Assembly: GCF_019649055.1 (NCBI RefSeq)
Contig: NW_026570361.1
Location: forward strand, 186,001-250,000
DNA from: Paramacrobiotus metropolitanus
Taxonomy: Eukaryota > Tardigrada > Eutardigrada > Parachela > Macrobiotidae
Direction: 5' to 3'
DNA length: 64,000 nt
This document shows, one piece after another, positions 23,864-34,939 of this stretch; the stretch's first letter is position 1; each line of letters starts with the position of its first letter. The position numbers were made by a program, and so were the translations under genes. The notes beneath the pieces are model-generated. The model had not been told where the DNA came from and did no database searches. It saw only the letters and a list, made by a program, of their open reading frames with translations.

Positions 23864-25508
23864 GCGCACTCAAACGTTTCCGTGATAGGATCACAGTTAA
23901 TCGTGATGTAGACGAACCACGGCAAACGGTCGCGAGCACCGCAGTTGTTCACAATAAACAAAGGTAGGCGAATGCCTTTAATTTGTAAGAACTGATATGT
24001 GGCCCACACGGTGGCGTCCAGCTGGTTCTCTCTGGCGCTTTTTTTCGGGTCGCAGAGGAGCGCCAAGGATTGAACGCGCTCAGAAATCTTGTTGCTGAGT
24101 GTAGTAATAAAATAATATCCGTGGTAATAATAATTAGCTGGAAACGCATCCTCCCATGGGTTGCTTGCAGTCGTTCGACAGGGCGCGATCATGATGTGTC
24201 GGTTGCTGCAGTTAAGCAGCAAAACCCTCCAAAGCGCGCACACCCTGTACCACCACAAAACGCAGATCAAGCGTGCGGCAACCACATGTTTTCTTAAGTT
24301 GCGTATATGTTATTGGTAAAAAACGTAAGACTTTATCGACACGGATCAAATTGTATATAAAACATTTAAGATCACTTGCCGGCTTAAGCGTAACCGCGCA
24401 TACACTTCTAGATTATCCAGAACGCCAGTTAGAATTGGGTAGTGAAGATCCCTCAAGGACGTTTCTTCCACATCTACAAGCATTCGCACAATTACGCAAT
24501 ATTCCTGCTCGTGCAAAACGGTAGTTACAGTATATAGCATTAAAATCAGGGCAGGCATTTTGATTGCATTTCGGTATGTTATCACTGACCGCACTCTAGG
24601 GCGCTTAGGAGTCTGCGATCAGCCTTGTGAACGCCGGGCATTTCGGACCGTTCCGCTGTCAGTTGGCTGATCAGGTAATTCTGTAGAGCTTCCAGTAGAG
24701 AGTCTGTATTCCAAAACATACTGGGACCGTCAGGGCCACCGTGTACTTCAGCGCAGATGAAAGTAACTGTATCACATCTCGCTCGCACAAACGCTCAACA
24801 ACCGACTTCAAACTGATAGTAACCCGCATTAGTAATCGCGTTATGGTGCTGAAGGCAATAAAAGCGAAAGGTATCAACACACGTATGGATTTTAAACCGA
24901 CAGTCCACACTGCAGTTTAGATCGCCACTACCCACTTCCAACTGACAACTGTCGGCAAGAAACTTGGGCATCATATCCATACTGCGCAGCAGGCTGGCTT
25001 TATCGAAGCAAATCACGTGCTTAGTGTACAGCATCCCGGTGCGTCTCCCGAAAAAACTCTCCCCGTCGCCGGGCTGCGGCATTTGTTGGACAAGCTGACT
25101 ACGGTGCACGATTCGGTGGCTTGTTGACGATGACCTTTCTCCGTGAGAAGTCGCATTATCCCCACTGGAGACGAGTACCATGCCACAGGATAGGTCGCTC
25201 AAGACAGCACACGGGCGGAACACCATAGGTCCGTCTTGATTGTCCCGCAGTGCCACTTGCAGGATCGAGCCAATATATTCGCCGGAATAATCCTGGAGGC
25301 AATGATGTGGCCAGAGATGTCGAGAATGAATCCATTCGGCTGCTACATTCCAAGCGTCAAAATCAATTAAGAAGTGGTCGTCGGCTATATCCTGAACGTA
25401 TCCCAGCCACCACTGGCCGTTATCACGCTGTACTAGTATCGTGTTCCCGTAGTTTACCTCCCGGGCACCTGAATATAACTCCCGAAAGTATCGTGGCGTC
25501 CCGTTCAT

Positions 25509-26770
25509 GTTGGTATGAAACAGATCGTCAACTTGACACGCCTACCACTCGTTGGGGCCTGGTTGGATATGTTGAGACCAGCAAAGTGCGTTGTTCCAAT
25601 TAATAAACCGTTAAAGGGAGTATGCCCTGACGCTGGTATGCAAGCCAAGCGACTGAGGCTGCACTTGCGTGAGATGATCAAACATCGAATGCAAAAGAAC
25701 AAAATAAGCAGGTTGCGGTATCAGCGAAGGCATACGATTGACGAAAGAATTAACGACTAACGAAAGTTTAAACGGCAGCTCTCATCGTTGGGGCATCGTT
25801 TCGTTAATAACGAAGGGGAGAATCAGTAATTAGCGACTGACCTCACATAGACCACTGAGCACAAACGCTGCGTAGACTGGACAGTTGCCCAGTGGCTTGC
25901 TGCCTGGGCATTCAATCCTGAGTTGCCCACTCGGATCGAATTTTCCGAAATTGCAACCCCCGACCGACCGAACTACCGACCGTTGCACCGGTGCTACTGA
26001 CTTCTTTACCCGCTCAAATGGATTTCTCAAATGGTGCTTTAAATTTTGTTGACATTATAATACAGTTACAAGATTAGTATAATTAGGGAACTGGCCAACG
26101 CAGTGTAAGAAATCCAACGCCTTACAAAAGCTGCAAATGGCGCGCATGTATTGTCTTCTACCGTTCTTTCGTCGACCAGCGCTATCGATCGGGTCTTCGC
26201 AGCAACGGCTCGTTTCAGTATCGCTGGCAACTTATGGTTTGTGAACGAGTAATAAGAACTATAAAGTGAAACCTCTTCTAAAATACACTTCTTTATAAAA
26301 TACCATTCTTCCCATTGTGTTCTGTTGCGTTGTGTGGACGCAGATGTAATTTCCGATACTAAATAGGCTGCGTTTTGGACGGCGCAACAATTAGCGGCAA
26401 AATTAACGCCGATTTTAACGTTGTTAATTCGAGGCTTCGTAAATGCAAAAAAGAGGGTGCGTTTTAGACTGAACGATTAACAAATTTAACAGGACAAATT
26501 TCGTTTTTTCAAACATTCATTTCCAAATTTCTTTAGTGATAACAAAATTTAATATCGAATTTTTTTTTAGAGTAAAAAATCAAAGCTTTTTCCGCGGGAT
26601 AGAATATCAAGGAGATAGAAATGTAATTATATTTTCATGTAGTCAAACAGCACAGTATTCCATTCTGACAAAAAGTTTGATACAGATCAATGTGGTTTCA
26701 CATCAAAAATGTGGACAATTTAACATTTTCTCAAAAACGCATGCATTCGCCTGCCGCTGCTTATAGTCCA
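25509..26770. other. No supported gene
   Basis: Intergenic sequence between the 25508 start and the next fragment. A short CCGACCGACCGAACTACCGACC run lies near 25960-25985. No exon of the local family is visible. Confidence 0.45.
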
Positions 26771-26784
26771 AATTGGCCGCGAGA

Positions 26785-27420
26785 TGGCCTCCTCAGGAAA
26801 TAGCTCCTTCGTGGGCCTGTGGCAGGGTGAGCTTAGCGGGCAGACTGAACGCCGGAAGATATCGCATATGTGAAACACTGGGGCTGCTCAACGACACTGC
26901 GTCGGACGGCACTAGCAGAAAATCTTTGTTGCTCACGAGCTCTCCACTGCCGGGCTGACGGGCCAGGAAAGAGATGCTGCGTTTATACGAGGTGATGACG
27001 AAGGACGGCTTGATATTATCACTCGATTTTGTGCGCTTCCGCAACTCGGAGACAGCCACCGAGCACTATCGACGTATCATTGCCGCAGCCAACGACAGTT
27101 AATCCCGGTTGCTACACACCGGGTGTTGCAAAAGGGCACGGCAGGGCATGCGCGCTGGATGCAGATGTCGGCATATCCCGATCGGTGGACAGGCATTCGC
27201 AGCTTCTTGCAAATGTACGTGCAGCAACCCGCATTAAGCGGCCTTTACAGTTTAACGGTAAATAACTGGAAGCTTTTATTAGTGTCGACGGCGTTCATCC
27301 GGATGTCAATCCGCAGTGCTGGGACTACATGGAGTTGCGGAAGTTGGATTTGGGATGCCTCAATAAATTAACTTTTGCCGCGCTCGATGTGTATTGTGTT
27401 TATTATAAAATGCACAAAGT
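26785..27420 (+). pseudogene. Tudor/F-box family, exon 3-4 fragment
   Basis: Across three frames the sequence follows the family C-terminal domain: ERRKISHM, then RFRNSETATEHYRRIIAAANDS, then HARWMQMSAYPDRWTGIRSFLQM, where the exon ends. After about 60 bp the tail exon is recognisable (NPQCWDYMELRKLDL, LTFAALD). Stops and frameshifts are frequent and the 5' half of the gene is missing, so it is dead. Confidence 0.75.
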
Positions 27421-28035
27421 TCTCGCAGCGATGAACAATCTTCGTGTGCCAAGCTTCTTGCATCCGTGTCCCGTGAGTATCCGTAAGCTGTTGCAATTAC
27501 TTAGAATGCGTTGGGTCATCCGCCAAGAAAGGCGGTTGACACAAAAATGTTGAGATCGCTTTGTGAGACGTGTCGATAAGGTATTGTCAGATGACTCAAA
27601 TCGCTGGAAAGTTGCGGAAGTTTTGGTAATTTCAAATCGTCGTCGTATGTGTTTCACGTGTCAGTGCATCGTAATCCTGAGCTAGAAGATCATTTTTATG
27701 AGAAAAACTTCGGTTTACAAAGTTTGAATACCCTTTAAACTCGATAAACGGCACGGTTCGAAGTGGCAGATTCTTTCAAGTGTTAAGTGAGCACGCCATT
27801 TATCTTCTCCAGCCTACGCACAGCAGTCTGGACTGAATACGTGCGTTCTACCAACATGCCCGCCACATTACGCTATTATCGGGAGTTGCGTGCGGGAGCG
27901 CGGGAAGTAAACTTTGGCAACACGGTGCTAGTGCAGCGCGATAACGGCCAGTGGTGGCTGGGATACGTTCAGGATATTGACGGCGATCGCTTCTTTATTG
28001 ACTTCGACGCCACCGCGATCAGCGCCCAATGGATC

Positions 28036-28525
28036 TAGGAAGAATAACCTAGGAAACCTAAGAAACCTGAGCAACCTAAGAAACCTGAGAAACCTAAGAA
28101 ACCTGAGAAATCTAAGAAACCTGAGAAACCTAAGAAACCTAAGAAACCTAAGAAACCTAAGAAACCTAAGAAACCTAAGAAACCTAAGAAACCTGAGAAA
28201 CCTAAGAAACCTAAGAAACCTAAGAAACCTAAGAAACCTAAGAAACCTAAGAATAACCTAAGAAACCAAAGAACATTAAAAAGTTAAAAGAAATCTACGA
28301 GTTAGAAATAAAACAAAATTAAAGCTGGTGCGGTCTGGCTAACCGCTCCTCGAACGACAGCTACTGGCTGCTACACCAAACGCATGGACAGACTTGCTTG
28401 AGTGCACTGCCAGAGCATAACATTGCTTGTTTTGCATTTTCTGAAAACTTTTTTTCAAGAGTTGTTTTGGGTTTTCACTCCTCAAAACGGTCAAATCGGC
28501 TGCGCCCGGTAAAATACGATATCAT
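28036..28525. mobile_element. 490-bp insert with 9-bp target duplication and minisatellite
   Basis: CAATGGATC occurs at 28027-28035 and 28526-28534, exactly where the coding sequence breaks and resumes. The left half is a 9-bp minisatellite and the right about 250 bp is unique, without an ORF. Read on the minus strand it looks like a short element with a simple-repeat tail, as in some SINEs, but I could not identify Pol III boxes with confidence. Confidence 0.65.
28040..28275. repeat. 9-bp minisatellite, unit AAACCTAAG/AAACCTGAG
   Basis: About two dozen near-perfect copies. Both ends carry AAGAATAACCTA. Degenerate copies of the same motif occur in intron 1 of the gene at 32022-34283 (about 33285-33360, reverse strand) and near 29475-29505. 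Confidence 0.9.
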
Positions 28526-30171
28526 CAATGGATCCATTCCCAGCATCTGTGGCCGCACCACTTCATCTGTGACATTTATCGCCGGGCACTGTCTAGCTCA
28601 TCCGTCTATGTAGCGCTGCGAGACGAAGTTGGTGGACCGCTGATCTTCCGAAGGGCCAACGTCATCGAGAACGTCTCGGGCATGTTCTGTGCTGTGCGCT
28701 TGGACAATTCACCCGAGCGCCGCATCGTGCCGAAGCGTCAGCTCACCGCACAGCTGCCGACCGCGGACGGTGAGCCGAGCTTCTTCGGACGGGTTAACGG
28801 ACTCGTCTACCGGAAGCATATCGTCGATTTCGGCGAGCCGCATGTACTGCGTCACGTGAAGTTTATGCCAATTTTTTTGATTTGGGCATGCCAAGTGGAA
28901 TGGGCTCCTGGTAACAAGCTGTGCAGCGGCGGCTGTCCTTTTGGAGTCTCTGGGTATGGAATTGCTCATTTTTATTTTCGCTGTAAAGGCGAGCATAACC
29001 GAACGGGGAACCAGTATGAGTTCAGTGTTCGGGTGTTCGTGCGGCCGGCAATCGACACTGTGACGTTCATCTGCGCCGAAACGCACGCTGACACAGCCGG
29101 GTATAGTGTGTATTGGACAGAGAACTCTTTGAAGGAAGCATGCCAGCGTTATATCGCTGAACAGCAGCCGGGAGAACTCTTGTCTAAAATCCCAGTAACA
29201 ACTGAGGACTGGTGGTTGGGGAAACATGGTTAGTTAGCAGTTTAATATGTACAATGTTTCTTTCATCTTATGTCATCAGTCCGAATCGTTATAAGCTATC
29301 TTTGCAGAGCCAGGCGAATTGCCCATTACCGATCTGTCGATCGTGGTTCTTGGCTGTCTTTTGTGGGATCTCGATGCTTTTACTAAGCTGCGGACAAGCC
29401 AGTAAGTCTTGTGCTGTCAATTGCCAAAATAGTGCGCAAGTTAAATGGAACAGCTTGTTGGTGAAAAGTCTGTCTTAGGTTTCTTAACTTTCTGAGTTTT
29501 CTTACGTTATGCTTGTGCAACCAAATGAACGAACTATTTAACATTTGAATTTGATTTTTACAGCATTGAAAACATGTAAAGCGAACATATGATAATTATA
29601 GCGAGCACCTTGAAACCTTTCTAACCTGAAACGCTTTCATTTGGCAAAGCAGTCTTATGTTCCGTCAGTTACTTACGGTATAGTTCCTGTTTTTGTCGAC
29701 ATGAAAATTACTTCGCTTGCAGAGTGTGCGCATTGTGGAGAACCATGTTACAAGGAACCTGTCGGCAATCGCCACCTGATTTTCGTCATTCGCCCGATAC
29801 CCATAAGGAATCCATGGGACTGGTGCATAACTTCGGAACTCAATGCCAATGAGGAGTACAAATTTTCAGCACTGATGGAACGTGGAATTTCATCGCACAC
29901 GCGAGCCGTGGCGCTGGTTGACGGAAGAACCTATGAAGAACGGAATTTCGATTCCCAGGATGACGAGTTCGCATCACGAATGCAGAATCTCGTCGATATA
30001 ATGGGAAAAAAAGCTCTTCGCCTACCCTTGCTCATCGCTAAGAGCGGCAGTGAGAACCCATTTTACTATACGGTGCCGTTTTTGATGCTAGTTCTCAAAG
30101 GTCAATCTGGACAGCGCGAATGCCGTACGCTGTCTGATTGGATGCCCGCATGCGAGCAGCTTGTGCTGGTT

Positions 30172-30358
30172 TTGTTTCAATTGTTACGTATATAATTTTT
30201 GTTTGCTGCATACTGACGTTCATGTTTTTCATGTCATTATTGATTCACGATGTTCTCGTGACGTTCTGTATGTTTTTTTTACCACTGTCTCGCTGTCTGA
30301 AGCTTAAAGGGGGCAACCGCTCCGTGCAAGGACAATAAACTCATTATTATTATTATTA
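30172..30358 (+). mobile_element. 5'-truncated non-LTR retrotransposon tail in exon 3
   Basis: The insert ends GGACAATAAACTC followed by (ATT)n, with AATAAA at 30334-30339. A short 3' piece ending in a simple repeat is typical of a truncated non-LTR insertion. It interrupts coding sequence whose homology resumes immediately after the ATT run. It does not resemble the 3' end of the reverse transcriptase element at 57566, so another family is involved. Confidence 0.6.
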
Positions 30359-30858
30359 ACTACACCGCCTCCGATGGAACGGGCCGCGTGTTGCAGTCGT
30401 TCTATGGTGCCGGAGCGACATGGCCGGCCGACGAGGAGGCGTTTATGTGGGATGCCGATGACAGACGGCTGGATGTAGTTATTCCGCTCCTGCGCTTCTT
30501 CTGCACGGAAACAGCTGCTGAGCAATGCCGACGCTTCTTGGCAGCGGTCAGCGACAGTTGCCCGGCTGTCACGCAGCAGGTGCTGGAAAAGGTCACGGAA
30601 GTGCATGCGCGCTGGGTACGGACGTTGGCCTATCCCGATCAGTGGGCGGGGATTCGCAGCTTCCTTCAGTTGTGAGTAGGCCCACGCATTACCCGTCGAA
30701 ATATAGCAAAGTGGTGTATCTTTTCGTGCTTCATTAGGTTGAACGGTGTCCGTGCTGACGGCCGTCCACAGTGCTGGGACCACATCGACTTGCGACAACT
30801 GGACTGGACACTGCTGAATAGTCTAACTTTCGCCGCCCTGGACGCGTACTATAAATGA

Positions 30859-32021
30859 TGCAGCAGCAAGTACTCTACTTTTGTTTTTGTGACAGGAATG
30901 CTCAACACACTCTCTGATAGGAAACAATGACCGCTAACCAAACATAGCTGCCAGAATAATACATGAAATAATAATTCGTAAACCTGTAATGTCAGCTATC
31001 AACTGTTTGCGCTAATTTTTTGGTATGTTGTTATCAATGTTATGAATGAATAGTTGGTACTTTATTGATTTCACAAGAAGCGGTAACATCACTGTTTCAA
31101 AACAATAAATCAAATAAAAATGAATAGTATGTTTTTTATGAATAGCAGATGAATGTTGTCTAACCCGTTCACCATGTTGTGTCTAACTGTGCTGACCTGT
31201 GCCCTAACCGTGCTGACCAGCTTTCCGCATATAGGTAACTCCGCACATTATCAGAAGCTGACCAAGCTCTTTCTGCAGCTCATTTCAGTTTTCGTTCTTC
31301 CGTTCATACGGGACGTTCTAATAAATAAGCCCGCGATCTGGCCGAACAGTTGACTGGTGTTTTTTTTCTGGAAATCGTAATCATAGCTAATTTGCGACCT
31401 CGCGTCCCTTTTCCAACCTGGTAATCGTAATTATAGCTGATTCCCTTTTCCAACCTGAACAGTCGTTCATTCCCTGAAAGCGCTGAATTAGGCGATTACA
31501 GTTGAGATGCTATAATAAAATCGTTTTGATATCTATGTTTTTGATGATGGGCCTTCTTTTGAGCTGAAGTAAATGAGTTCAGTAATTTGCAGGTGATGCG
31601 CAACATTTACGCAAGGTATAAGTATCACAAATTTGTTTGTAAAAAGACCAGGATCAATGGTGTCTTTATTTCAGAGTGGATCATCGACTCACTATAAGTT
31701 CGTTACGACATGGATGTAGAATTTCGAAGAGGTCTTCTAAATCGGGGCAGGTCACTGACTAATAAAATACGTTATTTTTTATGGCTGTTTTCTCCCACGC
31801 TATCGTAGTATCTCGCAAAGTGAAAGTAAGTGAATTCTTCAGTTTTGCGCCGGTAACCTCCCTATAAAACATTCCCCAGCATTTACGCGCATTAGCGGGA
31901 ATTGTTTTGCAGATATGGAAACAAAAATGGAGATTTTTACAAATAAAAAAGAACAGGTTAAAGACCGCTAACAAGCACGACGGCTTGCATCTGTGCATTC
32001 ATTTATTCACTCAAATCCTTT
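30859..32021. other. No supported gene
   Basis: Intergenic region between convergent family genes. Two similar stretches near 31380-31460 (GGAAATCGTAATCATAGCTAATTTGC and GGTAATCGTAATTATAGCTGATTCCC) form a short imperfect direct repeat. No coding evidence. Confidence 0.45.
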
Positions 32022-34283
32022 TCAGTCTTTGTAGATCCCGTCCAGCAAATGAACAGCCAACTTGCTCAGCTGTGCCACGTCCAGCTCCCGCAAATCCATG
32101 CCATCCCATTGCCGTGACTGTGTAAAACTGAACCTGATGAACAATCAAATTTCAAGCAAACCCATACAGTCTCCTATCAAAGTGCACGCACACTCACAGC
32201 TGAAGAAATCGGCGAATGTATCTCCACTCGTCGGGATAGGCCAGGATCTTGACCCAACGCGCATGGGCGGCATTGACATTTTCCAGTGCGCTCTCATTAA
32301 CAGCCTCGCAGTTGTCGTTAACGGCGGCCAAAAAGCGTCGGCAATGTTCGGCGGCCGTTTCCGTGTAATGGAAGCGAAGCAGCGGAATCACCACGTCCAG
32401 TTGACCATCCGAAGCACCCCTCGCGATCCCCTCGATGTACTCCGGCCACGGTGGATCGAAAGTTGTCGAAGGCATCCTAATGCACGACTTGTTGCCATTT
32501 GCATCCGATGCCGTATAGTTGAGCAGCACCAACTGTTCGCACACGCTCATCATAGCCACTAACGTGTTGCATTTGCAGTTCTCCTCCTTCTCGTAAATCC
32601 AGCGCAGAGACAGAAACGAGCCGCCACGCTCCCCTACTGAATCGTAGCCGTTCTTTGCGATCAGCAGCGGCAGGCGCAGACCTTTCGTGGCCAGGATGTC
32701 CTTGATGAGCAGCAGTTTGCTGCAAAAGGCATTCCCGTCATCCCAGAATCCATCCTCGTCAATCAGGACCACCGAACGCGTCCGATCCGTGATGTCCCCA
32801 TTTAGCGTGGCCACTAATTTATACGCGCTGAGGTAGTCAAACTCGAGCGGCAGATTCCTGTCCCATTTTTGTCTGGCGTATATCTGGCTGATGTCGAAGA
32901 TCATGTGCCGTTTGGCGCCGTATTCTTGGAGAATCAGACGCCACAATGGGCACACCCTGACAAAAATTAAAGGACAATTTATTTTCTTGCTGGTACCATT
33001 ACACCGATTTAGAGCGACTAAGTTACCGGCTAGCACAAAACTGGGTACTCCAGTCCAGACTCAGAAGGACGAATGCCACGATCGGCGGCGGTAGATTTGC
33101 GATGGACATTTCTTCGACATCTGTAGAAAAGTTGAGCTAGCGCGACGTAGTCAAGCAATCCGATTGGTCAGTCATTACTTGTGATGACCACAGAGATTTC
33201 CTAATGAACCCTGATTTCTTGATCACCCGCCATTTCATCGACCCATAACAAAGTCGAACTGCCGTATTTTTAAACCGTCTCAGCTTTTTTAGGGTTCTTA
33301 GGTTTAACTGGGTTCCTTAGGTTCTTTGGTTTCTTATGTTTTCTTAACTTTCTTAGCCGTCGCCCTCGTGAAGGTCGATGTAGTGCGGTCGACAAAGTGT
33401 TAGCAACGAAATGCCGGTGATCCGATCTCTCACGCTTACCTGGTTTTATGACATCCATTGACCCATCATCGACGATATTGCTGTATGCACGACGGGACCG
33501 CTGTGCCTCCAAATAAAAGTCACAAGCGTCATGTACAGTATCTGCGTCCCAGAACATCCATCGCCCGGCTTCTTCACCGTGAATTTCAGCACAAACAGCC
33601 GTAACCGTATCGCCAGTCACACGCACAAACGCTCGACAACCAATACTTAATTCCACGCGCATCCTTCCACACAGGCAATATATTGTAGAACTGTCCATTC
33701 TCACTGCTATCTTCAGTTGGCACGAATCTTCACACATGACGTCACCCCGAAAGAATTTAACCCGACACCATGGAGCCAAAAACACGGGAAGGAAATCCAC
33801 ATCTCGCAACAGGTGTGCCTGTTCGTACTGGATCACGTGCTTGATGTACCGAAACCCGTTGTCACTGGCGAATAGACTGCGCTTTCGGATGGGGAGCCGT
33901 TTGACCATCCGACAGGGATGCATGATGCAGGAGCCGACTGGATCGTTTAGCCGTACAGTAAAGAAGTCGCCGTACACTTTTCCGCTCAGAGTTCCCGGTC
34001 GAAAGACCATTGGTCCGCCGTCTTCTTCACGTAGGGCCACCTCGACAGAGGAGCCTTCGGGTGCACTCTTCAGAAAGCGATGCGACCACAATTGGCTGGT
34101 ATGGATCCATTGGGCGGGGACGCTGCTGGCATCGAAGTCAATGAAGAACTTATCATCGTCAATGTCCTGCACGTATCCCAGCCACCACTGGCCGGTGTTG
34201 CGCTGCACTAGCACCGTGTTCCCGTAATTTATTTCCCGGGAACCCGAGTGGAGTTGCCGCAGAAAAAGAGATGTAGCGTTCAT
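32022..34283 (-). CDS. Tudor-like/F-box protein, intact four-exon copy
   Basis: Exons 34283-33440, 33120-33027, 32956-32198 and 32133-32022 sum to 1809 nt, or 602 codons plus stop, phases 1, 2, 2, all GT-AG. The ATG (MNATSLFL) is chosen by alignment with paralogs; a longer frame from 34295 starts with GTG. The Tudor-like domain holds GQWWLGYVQDIDDDKFFID and AQWIHT. The middle region has HVIQYEQAHLLRDVDFLP and CRAFVRVTGDTVT. The F-box reads ANLPPPIVAFVLLSL ... ASR|VCPLWRLIL. The C-terminal domain (RLPLLIAKNGYD, VVIPLLRFHYTETAAEHCRR, HARWVKILAYPDEW) is complete, as is the tail (WDGMDLREL). It is head to head with the next gene, 656 bp apart. Likely an SCF adaptor by its F-box; target unknown. 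Confidence 0.87.
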
Positions 34284-34939
34284 AATGCTGTGCACACGGT
34301 TATTAAAAAATCAGCGTGAAGGAAAACTGAGCATGGAAATTGAAAGCATCTGCGGTTTCTCATTTAACATTCACGATCGTATTCCATCCCAGTGGTAGAT
34401 GTACACACAAAAATTTACCTAAATCTGCTTGATTATTTTGATTGTGGGTCAGCAGTGTATATTGTTCCGGATTAAAGTCCGACTGACCATTTGTCTGCTT
34501 GCTGTATCTTGAAATCGTCACAGTAATTCAATGACACCTGAATCCAAAACTCTGCCGCTGCGATGACTCAAACTGGCAGGGTTAACAGCCAGCTCAGCCT
34601 GTCCAGTTGGTGTTGAAGAGAACGTTCTGCGTATGCCTTTGCCGTTTGCACACTGTACGAAAATTTCGGGAACTTGAGCAGCCACTGCAGTATTGTTAGT
34701 TTGTACTTCGGCAAAATGTTTCTTGAGATTCCGGACATTGTTGGGTTAAAGAAGTGAAGCTCGTTGTATCCAACTCAATATTCGTGTGGTTTTTTGTAAT
34801 TTTTTTACTTCTCAGCACAAGGCCCTACGTTTTTTACTTCTTAGAACGTTACAGATTTTATTTCAACCACAAAATTTCTTTTTAAGTTATTCGTTGGTCC
34901 ATCCATTTGCAACTGCTTCGTCAGCTTTACCATAATATT
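34284..34939. promoter_or_regulatory. Shared intergenic region of a divergent gene pair
   Basis: The 656 bp between two head-to-head start codons must hold both promoters. I see no convincing TATA box or named motif. Confidence 0.4.

Larger units (their letters stand above)
12269..25508 (-). pseudogene. Tudor-like/F-box gene split by an 11-kb LTR element, plus one nonsense codon
   Basis: Exon 1 is 25508-24590, exon 2 24473-24380, exon 3 24244-23864 joined to 12893-12511, and exon 4 12392-12269. Removing the element and one copy of the 5-bp duplication gives a 759-nt exon 3 in frame, with the codons across the break reading as in paralogs (ECA then TRKELL). Total coding length is 1896 nt, a multiple of three. 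Exon 1 has one in-frame TGA at 24795-24797, where paralogs have Arg after FEVGC. Intron 2 uses a GC donor (AGCCG|GCAAGT). The F-box is DLHYPILTGVL ... SR|VCALWR. Everything else is open, so loss of function looks recent; whether the nonsense codon or the insertion came first is unknown. Confidence 0.85.
27856..30858 (+). pseudogene. Tudor-like/F-box gene with two insertions and a frameshift
   Basis: Exon 1 is 27856-29228, exon 2 29308-29401 (94 nt), exon 3 29723-30671 and exon 4 30738-30858, with the family's phases 1, 2, 2. The Tudor-like domain is typical (GNTVLVQRDNGQWWLGYVQD) but is cut after QWI by a 490-bp insert with a 9-bp duplication; the reading continues QWIHSQHLWPHH beyond it. The F-box reads ELPITDLSIVVLGCLL ... 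Q|VCALWR, and a frameshift follows within about 20 codons of exon 3. A second insert of about 185 bp splits exon 3 between LVLV and INYTAS. The rest of exon 3 and the tail (WDHIDLRQLDW) are open. It is non-functional as it stands. Confidence 0.82.

Noticed and set aside
27977-28261. ORF reading NLRNLRNLR
   Set aside because: It is the translation of the 9-bp minisatellite in an insert; not a leucine-rich repeat protein.
28040-28275. CRISPR-like array
   Set aside because: Units are 9 bp without spacers, in an animal genome; it is a minisatellite.
28270-28525. tRNA-derived SINE with A and B boxes
   Set aside because: A GTTCGAGG-like sequence is present on the minus strand but no convincing A box at the right distance.
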